The notes under the pieces are model-generated. The model was not told the origin of the DNA. It made no database searches and worked only from the letters and a program-made list of their open reading frames with translations. From Phalacrocorax aristotelis (Eukaryota > Chordata > Aves > Suliformes > Phalacrocoracidae): a stretch of DNA of 64,000 nucleotides. Below, piece by piece: positions 41,407 through 53,579 of this stretch (the first letter of the stretch is position 1; each line of letters starts with the position of its first letter). The DNA lies in NCBI RefSeq assembly GCF_949628215.1, contig NC_134279.1, positions 76,576,830-76,640,829 of the forward strand. The letters run 5' to 3'. The translations under genes and the position numbers were made by a program.

Positions 41407-44400
41407 CAGCCCCGGGCAGCTTCCTCGCCGCGGAGGAGAGGCCGCGGTGGGGCCCCGCTCCCGGGCGGGCCGGCGCTGAGCCTCCCCGGTGCGGCCAGGG
41501 GCGGGAGCGGCTCCCGCGGCGGCCGGGCCGGTCTCGCCTTCCCCGCGGGGGAGGGGGGCGGGGATGGGAGGTGGCTCCCGTTTGGCCCTTGAGGAGCGCG
41601 CCCGGGCGGCAAAGCGGCTTCTCCCGCCGGCCCGGCGCCCTCCTCCTCGGCCGGGCGGGCGGCGCAGCTCCCTCGAGGGGTGAGGTGTGGGCAGGGGGCT
41701 GCTGCTGCCGCCCCCGGGGTACCGGCGTGCGCTGCAGCTTCAAAGTAGCGGTTTTCAACTTTTAGGGTTTTCGTCTTTATTTTGTTGTTGGTTGGGTTTG
41801 CGGGCTCCCGGCTGTGCCTGGAGGGAGCTGTGGCTCTCCCCCTGGCCGGGGTAACGCCGCTGTCAAGGCGTGCTTGTCTCGCTGACCTCTGTCCGGCTCC
41901 CGAGAGGGGGCCGCGGCGTTCGTGGGCCGTAAGGGGGAAAGCCCTGGTTTGAATGAGCAATAAATAATTCCTCTGCTGAGCGTACGGGAATGTTTCCGTA
42001 TAAAAAAAGGGACCTGATCCTGAAGATTGTCTCTACTTGTGTGTTTGAGGGAATAAAAACGCTCACGGAGTATTAATTCTCTGGCTGTTGATATACAAGC
42101 TACTCTGTCGATAATTCGTAGAGGGCAGCGTCTTGAGGTTCAGCCATAGCATGTGCCCTCCTTAGTACCCCACACGAAGCCTCTCACTGTGATCCCAGCA
42201 CCTTAGTGAGCGGGGCGGGAAGCGCTTTGTCAGACCTTGAAGCTTTGGGTCTGCAGCGTAACAGTGAGAAAGTGGAGTCAGACTGAGCAGGAGCTATATG
42301 TGCAGTGATCTAAACTTTCTTCTGTTGTTGAAGTCGGTGGCAAAAGTTCTGTTTCTCGACGCAGGTGCTTGTCGTTGTCAGCAGATATGCTTCAGGTACT
42401 GTGCTGTTGGGGTCTGAGGCTTTAAAGACACCCCAAAACCTATAACCATTAATAATCATGGTGTCCTTTGCTGTCTTTCCTAAACCTTGTTATATTATTT
42501 CTGGTCGGTAGAAGACTGTAGAAAAATAAACACAGATACTTCCAGGAAGGTAAAACACATTTAGCTTTCACGGTTTGAAAGAGCAAGTGATATTTAACAA
42601 GTGTGTGTCTTAAAATATTCAGTTACGTTACTTATTTCCAATGTGCATAGGCCCCGCTGCACCGAAAGCATTTTCTATCCATCACAAAGGGCTGGTGGTA
42701 AATAAAAGAAAATGTGTGAAGTCGTGTAGTTGAGTGTTAGATTCTCTTCAGCTTTGGACTGCAAACTATTTACTTGTGCTTACTCTCAGCTGCCCTGGCA
42801 TTCAGTCTGGTACTGACCATAATCAACAAATGTATGCCTGAACATAATTTGCCAAGCCCACACCAGGTGCAAAGCCTTTGTTTGAAAAGTGTATTAGTAA
42901 AAACATTTGTGTCAGTTACACCTGGGATTAACATTCATGTCTAGACATGATCTTGGGGCCGGATTCTGCAGGATGATTTGTGTGAGGAGGATTTTGACTC
43001 CATTAAGGTTCCTGGCAGGGAATGGCTCACCTGAGCTTGTCAAGTGGAGGACTGAAAACTTAGCTCAATTGTTGTTGCATTTATAAATGTAATTATGTGG
43101 CATTGTAAATTCTTCCTGTTGTTCTTGCCTGTCTTAAATATTCTGTAAGATAATATTTAGAAGGAAATTTTGCTGTTCAATATTCCATATCATTGGTGTT
43201 ACTGAACAGCTTGAACTTGGCATACTCTGAGAGCTGTGATGCTTATAGGGACTGAAGAAGCGTGACTTTTCATGTAATTTACCAAGTCATATATGTATTT
43301 GTCCAAAAAACTTCCTTGCAACAGATTTTCCTTGTATTATGTTCCGTTCTGATAATACAGTAGCTTATCTAATGTAACACAAATATTCTATGGATACAGG
43401 TTACATGCTCAGATTATATCTGTCTTTAAACTAGAGAATTTTTGGTGAAGGTTTGTCAGGCATTAGTAGCCAAAGTTAAAGGGTTTGCTTAATGGAACAG
43501 ATGGCCAAGCAACCATCATGTCAGAGAAAACAGCATGTATTCCCTGTATTCTTGGTTTAACACAAGAGGGAGCATGTCTAATATTTAACCTTTAAATATT
43601 GCAACTTCAGAAAGAAGGCTTTAAGTGTTGAGTGTCAACTAATTTATGTTCTAGGCTCCATGTGCAAATATTGATACAACCTATGTGTGTTTCTGGCATG
43701 TTTTCAACCTTAGGTTGCAGCTGTGGATTTATAATATAAATGTTGGCATGATAAATGTGGAGATAAGAACTAAGCTAATGATCTTTTGAACTTGTTAAAA
43801 TCTGTAGTTTCCTGATGAATTTAACAAAATATTTATGGTTATTGTTATTCCTGTGTATGGTTATTCATATACAGAGGTTGTACTTTGTTCTTTAATATTA
43901 GGTTAATAAATGTCTTCTGCTTAACCTACCATACAAAGACATAAAGCCGAGGCTTGATTTAATTAAATTTAGTTTAATTACCAATACAACTTTTCTTTTA
44001 CAGTTTTTATAAATTTTACTGCTTTATTCTTAAGCAGGAAATACAAATTTGGATCTACTAAGAAGGTTTGTGTACTGTATCTTGTTTATTTTTCCTTGTC
44101 CCCTAGTGGTGTAAAAGGCAGAATAAAAATCAGCTTCCATTTTGTATTGCTTGGCATTGCCCAGTTGAATCATAATCTGTTAATGTTTGTCCTCATTTAG
44201 TGTCTTATTAGTGTGAATTAACAATCAGGTAAAATTAGGCAGCGCGTACCGAATACTCCACACCTTTAGGAGAACCTTACTTGTTTGATGGTGTCTTAAA
44301 AGTATTTCCCATGGTCTTCTGCTTTGCTCCAGAATAATGATTAGAGAAGAATATCTACCATTAAGCACTGCATGCAAATTAAGTATCTTTCATAAACCTA

Positions 44401-45499
44401 TAGACTCTGGATGCTATTTGGTAGGGCAAAGCAGAAACCGTAGTGCTCTGGTTCCACGTGCTGAAGACAACTGCTGTGGATTGAGGTTTTACTACACTCC
44501 CTTCTCTTTGTGGATGTTACAACCTCCGCGCCAGGGCAGCAGAAGCGAACATGCATCACCATCGTGTCTCAGTTTAGTAGATGAGACTGGCACAAGCCAG
44601 TGATGTGGTGCTGTGTGTTGGATCAGGTGGGAGCGTGGGTGGCCCCGCTGGCCAGGAGAGCTCTCTTCCCCTGAGCAGATGGGTGGTGATTGTACTGGCC
44701 ACCTTAAATGGAGAGGTGGAAGCTTCCACTATGTTCTTCTGGTGAATTATGAAATATTTAGGACCTCGCCTTTAATCTATGTTAATTTTTTCTTGTGAAT
44801 AATGGGAGAAAGTTTGGTATTTTTTTATCAACTACTGTGCACAGCATTGACAGAGTAAGGTGTTAATATCAAAGCAGCTTGTCTTCAAAGTACTCCAGGC
44901 TGCTGTGTTTGTAAGACAGCAATGCGAGATGACATCTACTAATACCAGATACCTTGAGGTAGATACTCAGTAAGTGTTATGACTTTTAGAAGATAATGAG
45001 GATGAGACAATTCTTACTGGGGAAATTGTTGCTTTACCGAGTCATTCACAACAACTGAGCATTTTTAATGGATTGTTCCATTTTAATGGCTGCTGATTGA
45101 TTTGATATAATACAGTGCAACGGTACTGCGGCGGCAGAAATTCATAGAGAGCAGAGACACACCTTTTGATGAACAAGTGCTGACATACTGAGTTTTGTAA
45201 GGTTCAAGTGAGCTGCCTGGTGTCTTGGCTATTCCATATCAGTTAAAAGGGGCAAAACTTAATGCTTTGGTTTTCTTGCCCAGCAGACTTAGGCTGTTGC
45301 TCAATTTTTACATTAAGTGCATATTTTTACTTTAAAGGGAAGTGATAATATGACTATATGGTTCTTTTTTTTGGTCTTGTAACTTTAAGCTTACATCTGA
45401 AGAGTGTATTAGTGTATCTGGCTTATGTAAATAGGCTGGAGAAGTTAGTGTGTTTATTTCTGTATATGGAGGAAATTACCAAGGGTGTAAAAACTCAAC

Positions 45500-45870
45500 A
45501 AACAAAAAAAGCCCCCGCCAACAAAACCTAGCGATTAACACCGGCAGGAGAGATTTCGCTGATGTGCCACAGTTTAGAGCATCGTTGTAAAGTAGTAATT
45601 GCAGACCGAACGCTTTGTTTCCTTATTTTAGCATGATTATAAGGACGCTTTCCTTATCAGGGGAAAATGTAGATGCCCTCAGCAATTGAGGTAACAAAGT
45701 TGCCATAATGGATTAGAGTTGAGACCTCAGCAGAGGCCATTGTCTGTGCTGAATCAGCTGTGTGAGCAGACAATTTAATATCTCGGTTACTAATCTGGTA
45801 CCTTTCAGGCAATGCATGCGTGTAAAAGTTGGTTAGAAATTGTTCATGTGTACACAAACCGGTTTTCAGG
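45500..45870. promoter_or_regulatory. Candidate conserved non-coding element
   Basis: An AT-rich stretch that keeps many CpGs (around 45532, 45541, 45558, 45583, 45608, 45612 and 45648) next to homeodomain-like cores such as TAGTAATTGC and GCATGATTATAAGG. In a CpG-depleted background this pattern is typical of constrained or unmethylated regulatory DNA. Conservation itself cannot be seen here. Confidence 0.3.
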
Positions 45871-46379
45871 TGTCAGTATTTATTAATTTGCCTTTATTAA
45901 AAAAGTGGGGGGGCAAAATTCACAACGCAGATCAGATTCTTTCAGAATGTGAGAAGAGTTGTATTTGCATAAAAAATGGCATGTGGGACTTAGTGAAGTG
46001 GTAAAGTGCACAGACTCCTCTAACTTTCTGAATGGTCTGAATGGATGTTTTAAAATGCAAAGGGGAGGGCGTTTACCTGCGAGCAATTTTTTAGCCCTGA
46101 GCACTTTTTGTTTTTTTTTTTTTTTTTTGCTTTCTGAGTTACAGCCCCCTGAAAAATGGGGGGGTTTAGAAAGAAAGTGCTGACACAGCCTTAACTACAG
46201 AGCTGTGCCCTGCGTGCTGCTGCAATAATTGTCCAGGCAGTGTTTTCTGCTTTCCTGCCATTGTGCTTTACATTCCTTTAATTCATTCCATTTTTAACTT
46301 TCTGAAAGTTTGGTATTATTTAAAGCCGGCGGTGTGTGTGCAAAAGCCAGAGGAGCAAGGTTGTCAGAGTAGCATGGAC

Positions 46380-46760
46380 TTGTTAATCTCAGCCTGATCT
46401 TGTCAGTAACAGCAGAGCAGAGGGAGAGGAACTCCGGCTGGGGCAGCGCTCCAAAGGTTTGTCTGTTATTTTTATGCCTAAATTACGCCTTAGTAGCAAA
46501 CTACGCCGCCGCGGAGCGTTGCTGGCGATCTGTGGGCGCCGGGGGTGCGGATCCGTGTGCCTTTGGCCGTGGTGGGTGTTTGCGAGAGCGGAGGTTTGCC
46601 TCGGTGTCTGGCGGGGAGAGCGAGTGTGTGCTGCGACCGGGGAAACGCTGAAGAAGAAGAAACCCTGTTGGTTCTCCATGCAAATGACCGCTTTGGTTGT
46701 AACAAAAGCCTTGATGTTGGGCTTGGAAAAATGATCTGACAGTGTAACAACCCCAGGCCA
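46380..46760 (+). promoter_or_regulatory. Secondary CpG-rich patch, possible alternative promoter
   Basis: A local GC and CpG peak about 5 kb right of the main island, including GCCGCCGCGGAGCG and GGGCGCCGGGGG. A perfect octamer ATGCAAAT (46678-46685) sits at its right edge. It could be an alternative first exon or promoter of the rightward transcript, or an enhancer; no start or donor stands out. Confidence 0.4.
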
Positions 46761-49449
46761 CTTTCGCCATGTTTTTGTTTATTCATGTTTCATTCCCTTT
46801 TCCGTAGCTATCTCGCAGATGTTTCCAATTTCACTGTTGTTGTTTGGGTTTTTTTTTTTTCTTACACCGTTGAGCCTTTTCGGAGTTAGCAAGAAAATGT
46901 GTGAAAGAATGTTAACAAAACCGAGAGGTGTTGCAGATGTTTATACTGGAGTTGTTGCGTTGCGCCTGGCGATACTGGCAGGGGGATACAGTGCATATGA
47001 AGGAACGTAAGAAGCATCTGTTTTAACTACGGAGCTTGTAATTTCGAAATGTGCCCATTGTAACTTGAATATTCAACATAAACAGATGAAGTGAGCACAT
47101 TCCCGGTACGCTGTGGCTGGTCGAGATCTCGTTTGTTTGCTACTGTTTTTTTTTGGAGGAGGAAAAAAATAAAAAAAAAAGGCGAGCAAGAGCAAGGGAA
47201 GGAATATCTGTGACACAACATGTATGCTCCTAGATAAACTCCTGCCATCTCGGAGTGCCTTTAAATATTTGAACAGCTTCTGTTAAGTCAAATAAAATTG
47301 GTTACCATGAGAAACAAAAAAGTCTAATAGAATAGTTGAGCACACTAATGAAAACCTGAATGTAAAATTGTTTCAGAATCATTCAAAGAATTGAATTAGA
47401 CACAAAATCTTTTTAATAACAGTCATAGTAACACATTTAAACATTTTAGCTTCTGAGGTCTTGGAAAACAACACACAGTACAGAAACAGCAGAGGTGGAT
47501 GGTATGTTATCTTACAGTCGCATAAATTGAAATGTAATTGTCTACTAATGATAATAAAATCAGTCTGTTAGCAGGATTTTGAGAGTGTTGCATGTGTCGA
47601 GGCATACACAAATAAAATCTTAAATCTTAAAGGACAATGATCCAATGTCCGGAGCCAGTGGTTAAATCAGATGTGGTAACTATGGTGAGAGGTAAAGTTA
47701 CTTAGCTTCTCACAGACCATGCATATGTGGATTTCTTTTTGTATAATGGAGATTAAGGAGAAAAGGATTAGAAAAATCTAAAGAGAAATTTTGAGCAGGA
47801 GACCTGTAGCCTTGCTCTGGGAATTAACACTGAGGAGGCTTTTAGAACAGAGGCAGGGTGGAAGTAAACACTCTCTTGTAATATATATTGATGATAATTC
47901 TAGAAAGGAATCTTTCTGGTTGGGAATGTCAACAGCAGCTCATGCATACAGGAATGAAATCAATCTTCTCCATGTTAAAATAATCCTCCTACTCCAACGA
48001 AACAACAACAAAACCCAGCATAGATTTTTACATTACCAAGTGACAGCAGCATAAGATCAGGTAAGGTCTGATATTCTGAATTAACTCATTTTAGGTTCTT
48101 GCAGAATTAAGCGATATTGATTTATTTGGATTGCAGAGCATTCCTATTTTTAAGCATGCATATGATAGGTATTTAGTGGGGTTTTTTAAACTTCAAAAAT
48201 GGTGGTCATATGAAGTGGAAAATAAATTCAGAGCTTAGTATTTTGGCTGGTAAATATTGGGAGAGTTTGAACTGCAGCCAGGGAGACTTTGACCATGTTT
48301 CTGATTTTACTTGAGTTGAGAGGGTTCAATGTTACCCTGAGCTTTTCAGGGAACTTCAGATTATGCTGATCAACTCAGAGGGATATGGGAAGCATTGTCA
48401 TGCTTGCACATAGAGTCATGTTCTGAGAGAACCACCAGAGATACTAATTAGTGATTAGCTATTTGGAAGAGTTAGGAAATGGGAGAGGCCAGGTTTGATT
48501 TCCAGTGTAGAGGGACCATTTTCCTATAACGGTGAAAAGCACATTCATTTTTACAGTGCAGAGAGATCTTGGGGGTATGAGGTATGTTCAGCTTTCTAAT
48601 AATAGAGGTTAAAACATACTGGGGTTTTGGTAACATATTAGAAACATCTTTAATAAAATATTTTAAAGTTCTGAGTTTCCCTTCCTCCTGCCTCCCTGCC
48701 CAACGTAGTGGCTCAAAAACATGTCTTGTGAAAAGCCTACAGGGGAACTCCTAGTTCAGCATACTTGGTGTTACAACTTGTAAGGTGTTTATGGATTTGC
48801 TAGGAAATACTCTTTGTTTTTTGTGGGTCTTAATCCCACGCTTTCCTTTCCCAAGTGTGCTAGGAGTGTGTTATCAGACACCTGTTTAGGAGACTGCATT
48901 TTCTACAACAGTGCGGATTAAACCTGTGAATGGAACGTATGTACACTTTTGGATGTCGGGCAAAATGATAAATAATAGACCCAACAACAATGTAATTCAC
49001 ATTCATTACAAATTGTTTTCACAATAGAAATAATCAACTCAACATTTATTGATTTTTGTATTTAAATTGTGGTTTCTTGAAATGTATTAAAAACTCACTA
49101 ATCATATTCTGCCCTAATAGGGAGGAAGAGGATGAAGAAAAATTCCATTGCTGTTGTTAGTGGACAATACTTTGCTTTTTTCCCTATTTTTGGAGTTGAC
49201 ATTTGAAAGGAATGGCACATTGTTATTGCTTTAATAATGGATTATTATTTCAGAATAATATTTTTATTTATATAAAGATTGCCATTTTAGATTGAAGCAG
49301 CAAGCTTCCATAAACTAGAGCAAGATTCAGATATAGCTATTGATGCGTGACAATTAATTTCATTGTTCAATGTATTCTGAAATTGTTATCATCCTTCTTT
49401 ATTAGGACATACTATATTTAAGGGCGATATATCTGGTATTTCAGGCATA

Positions 49450-49620
49450 GGGCACTGTTCAACCTAATGGATAGGACAGTTGAATTGGTGCAAAGAGCTT
49501 TTTCTTTGCTCTGCTGTTGGATTGGGCCAGGTCAATTCACTTTCTGTTTCTGTTTTCCAACTATGGAAGGGGTATAATGGTAATTCCTTTTTAAAGTACT
49601 TTGATATCTACTGATGAAAT
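49450..49620 (+). mobile_element. MIR-type SINE
   Basis: Order of words fits amniote MIR: CTCTGCTGTTGGATTGGGCC, GGTCAATTCACTTTCTGTTT, TTTTCCAACTATGGAAGGGG with TATAATGGTAATTCCTTTTT, and the tail AAAGTACTTTGATATCTACT followed by GATGAAAT. MIRs are tRNA-derived CORE-SINEs with an L2-related 3' end, amplified before the amniote radiation. The 5' tRNA-like part is decayed. Confidence 0.75.
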
Positions 49621-52600
49621 TTGAGACAAGCGGTATTTTGTCTTACAGCAGCACATATGACCAATAGATGGTGGATGCTCACATAATATTTGTATCAAAA
49701 GTCATTAAGCATTAAAAAATTTGATGATAATCAGAAAAAAGCTCAGGGATAGCACTGATGAGGTATTTCCAGACTGTTGCTGCTAATTTAGAAGTTTTGT
49801 AAGTAGCTGAATATCAGCTGGCTGGTTAGTACCTTGTTATTGAGTATTGGCACATTATCAATCTCTGTTTTAAAATTTCAAACAAAAGATGGGCCTTCAT
49901 TGACGTGTTCAGCTGTTCTGTTGGGATTCAGCCAGAAGTGTAGTTTTTAACAGCATTTTAGGATGTTGGAAAAAACAGAACTCTCCATTTCCCCAGTGAG
50001 ACTATTTATATTAGTATCAGAGAACCTCTGGCCTTCTCGGTTATATTTGTAGATTGCAAAAACCAGAAATGCAAGATTGAGAATTCCAGTGCAAACAGCC
50101 ATGTTTGTGCTCAATCTCAAACAGCTGAATAGTTTCTCTTAAGTCACTGGGTCTGTTGAAGTGAATAGGAATTCTCAGGATTAAAGTTTACAGTATTTAT
50201 CTTGTTCTCTTTGTGCATGGTCATGGAAATTCTCCAACACAATGTGAAGTCTCATGTGTTCTAAGATCTTTGAGAGATGATTCTTGCTCCATTTGCATGT
50301 CATATGAAGCTATGTAAACTGGTCTCAGGTGCAGTGGGTAGGATGTTTGGGATAGCTTAAAAAGTGCAAAACAAAATTTAGAAAGAAATAGACTGGCCTG
50401 TCAGCCCCTACAGGTCATTCTTCATAGTTCACAATAAGGCTTATCATTTGTGACTTGCCAAGGACTGATTGGTGTAATCAGTTGCCAGAGAGGAGCAGTT
50501 AAATATTTAAATTTGATAGTAAAATTTAAGAAATTATAGTTTGAAGTACAAAGTGTATCTTAAATGTCCACAGTTTCCTTAATGTGTTACTCTGCTTCGA
50601 TTATCTACTAGTATATTTTTCTTTATAGATAGTCAGTATTTTGTTATTGAAAATGGCTGTTTGTTGTTTTCTATTCTTGGATATAGTTGAAACAGCCCCA
50701 AACACTTTTAAAAATCTACTTATATTGTGGTGTTCAAAGAACAAGATTTTATTCTAAAAAAGAACTTTAGAATCTTAAAAACTAATTTCTCCCACAGTTT
50801 TCCATTTGACAGGAATATTTTTCTTCATCTGGAGAACAAGCCAATATGGCTTAGTTTGTAAAATTTGTTTATGTAATGGTATTTTCTATCTACACAGTGC
50901 CTGGAATATGTCTTAGAACATAAATAATAGGATAAATAAAAGGTTTTTTTTGTAGCTAAACAGCTTCTGTTTATGTTTCTCAGTAAGTGTGTGTGGAGAA
51001 GGATTCTTTTAGCTTTGAGAAACGGAGTGCATGGTCTATCTAGTAAATTATGTCATTTGTTAGCTTGATAAATCTTAGAGCATCAACTACATGACAGGTT
51101 CCCTTTAGAACAGTAAAGATTATGTGGGTTTTTTGTGGAAATCATTACAACTTAAGCTCTGTTGTTATAATGTATTTCTCTACCTTTCTCAGGTAATTGT
51201 GCTTGGTTTTGTAGAGGAAAGTTAACCAGTGAGAATGGTGTGAACCGGTAATGTGTGCACAAATTGGAATTGCTTCCCTGTGTTTTCCAAGGAAATAATG
51301 ACGGTGTAAAAGCTTTTGTGTAGCCTTTTTTCTAGATCTTTCATCATTTCCCTCCTTTGCTTCCTGATACGCCTCCAGAAGGAGTATGGCGTGATGTTTT
51401 CTTTGTATCTCCTTTCAAATTGTAAAATGTATGTGTATGCCCTCTTCTTTTTTGGTACTTTGTTTTTGCTGTGCTGTGACAGGCAAGTAGAGATAGAAGT
51501 TGATATTTAAAGAATATATTACTCTAAGTGCTTTTAAGCATAGTCACTTTTTGAACATTCACTCTTCTTTCACTCTCTGTTTCTGCAGTAAGGGAGTGAT
51601 ACCAGTGTCGTCGTCATTCTGACTTTTCCACGTAAGTGATGTGAATTTGGTCTGATGCAGTTAGTGTATTGCTCCTCAGGCCTTATGGCAGAAATAGATA
51701 GAAAAATAAAAGTCCGTGACATCCTTCAGGATGAGTTGAGGGAGAAGGCGGCCAGTGGAGTTCAGACCATGAGACACAATCGAAGAGAGCTGTTACACTT
51801 ATGTTGCTGGGCATGCATTGATGCGTTTCCCCAAATGCTGGCACAGAAATAAAGAAAAGATCCTGTTTACTTTTAGGGTCAAAGTATCTGGGAAAGATTC
51901 TCTGGGGAAAAAAATGGCCATTTCCCATTCTACTCAATAACTGTGGGACAGGAAATTGATATTGCAGATTCTACCTCCTGGGAAGTCAACTTGAGGAAAG
52001 TAAAGATTGTGGTAGAGTCGTTGGACTATGAAAGTTAAGCAGATTAAATCCTTTAATCTGTTTAAGATATACAGTATTGCTTTCAGCCCTACATTGTTAT
52101 ACTGGTGAAGATGTCTAAAACAAGGTGATGTATTCATCGCTGTAGGAGCAATTCAAGGTTTAACTTTCCTGATCCTGATGTGACTGTATCAAAATAAACA
52201 CATTTGCATCCTGATTGTGTACCAAAGTTTCTGGATCTCATTGATACTTATTTTGAATAAGACTTAAAAGCATTGTGACCAAGATTTCATTAACTTGAGC
52301 ATCTCTGCCCGCCCACTTAAGGGAGGACTTAACCTGTAGAAGTGCTAAGAACTTGTACGGGAAAGATTGCCTGCTCCTGCTGTGAGTTGGGGAAGCAGTA
52401 TAAACCTATAGAGCACAAGAGGTTGGCAATAGAGGGCACAGGTTGTAAGAACAGATAGTTTCAAATTTCTATTAGCATTGTACAGCCAAATTAGTAGATA
52501 CATAGATAAGTATGGCAGATATTTTAAGTGCTCTTTAATGTCATTGTAACTTCTGGATGCTTGCATTTGATTTTAAGCTGTTTTGTTCTGTATTTGACTA

Positions 52601-53513
52601 CATCTTTACCTCTGTTCCTCATTATTTTTCCAGTGTTTATGGTTGGTTGCTAGTGGTTTTGCCTTGCAGTAGTGTGTTCTAAATGTATATATAAAATTTT
52701 TTTTTCCTGATTTAGAGCCCATTGGTGATAGCTTTGCCTGCTTGTCACAAGCTTCCCAGAAATGCCAGTAAGATTTACTGTTCCTTCGGATGTGTTTCTA
52801 GATGGAGCAATGTCTGCATTAGGTAAGGAAGGGCACAGCAGTCTAGTCCTGAGGTGGTTCATAGATTGTGATTGTCCAGGTCTGTCTTGGGAGAAACGGA
52901 TGGTCTGTTAGCGAGCCTGAAGATGTAAGTGCATGGTTTCTGGCTGTAGGGTTATATAGGATAAAATGCTAAACTGACCATTCTCCTAGCTTATGGGCAG
53001 CATGTCCTATTGAAAATTAGGAATACTGTCTTGAAAGTTCCTTAGTGTGTTTCTGTTCGCTTCTGTCTCAAGAAACAACTTTGTCAGCTGTTTTCTATCC
53101 CAATGCTTTGATTTTGGTAGGCATTTTTCCATCTTCATAATAATGATAAATCAGATAGACTATTGTTAGCTGGAGGTCCTCGGATTATACTGATGGAAGT
53201 GGAGTCCAAAATCTTTTCTAATGGTTTGAGAAGAGCAGTGACATACTCTGACACTTGAAAGGTGAGGTTGAAGTGTGCAGAGCACTGTATTTCTGCTGGA
53301 TGTTTTGGGACTAGTGTGAAACTGGTGTCATTTTTGGGAAGCTGCTTCTCTGAGTGACAGACATTTCCATAATGTTGTTTACTGTGAATTTGGACAATGT
53401 CATAAATAGAAATTAATGTTTGAGAAGTAGTGATCTGGATGTGGAACAGTAGCTTGTTGAATATCCAGTGTCAATTTTTCAACTCTTCGAGTACCTCTCC
53501 TTCATGTTGCATT

Positions 53514-53579
53514 TAGTAGCAATTTATGTTATAAAGTAGTTATGTTATAAAATAGTAGCAAGTTATGTTATAAAAAGTG
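53514..53579. repeat. Short tandem repeat, about 20-base unit, 3 copies
   Basis: Three successive units share TTATGTTATAAA, with TAGTAGCAA ahead of the first and third and a shortened TAG in the second. It appears to be a local AT-rich tandem duplication. Confidence 0.75.

Larger units (their letters stand above)
39690..41960. promoter_or_regulatory. CpG island, probable bidirectional promoter
   Basis: GC content and CpG density rise sharply here against AT-rich flanks, with long CG-rich runs and many CGG and GCC triplets; boundaries are judged by eye. MAEA exon 1 lies inside. Upstream of the MAEA ATG are CCAAT boxes and several GC boxes (around 40724, 40742, 40971, 40983 and 41102). The island continues another 1.5 kb to the right of the CCAAT cluster, more than MAEA alone would need, which suits divergent transcription. 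Long open frames inside on both strands are compositional artefacts. Confidence 0.88.
41961..49440. other. Non-coding region right of the CpG island
   Basis: No exon of a known protein is recognised. Composition is G/T-leaning on the plus strand. It holds a CpG-retaining block (45100-45870), a short GC-rich patch (46380-46760), an 18-base poly-T (46111-46128), and a possible old repeat at 42910-43060. Open frames of 60-95 codons in the GC-rich patch look compositional. Confidence 0.75.

Noticed and set aside
41270..41960. Overlapping open frames of 140-195 codons on both strands in the island
   Set aside because: Mutually overlapping, all Gly/Ala/Pro/Arg-rich, no start context or splice logic; compositional artefacts.
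51655..51852. 65-codon open frame containing MAEIDRKIKVRDILQDELRE
   Set aside because: It looks somewhat protein-like, but no family is recognised, the rest of the frame is Cys/His/Arg mixture, and length is within chance for this region.
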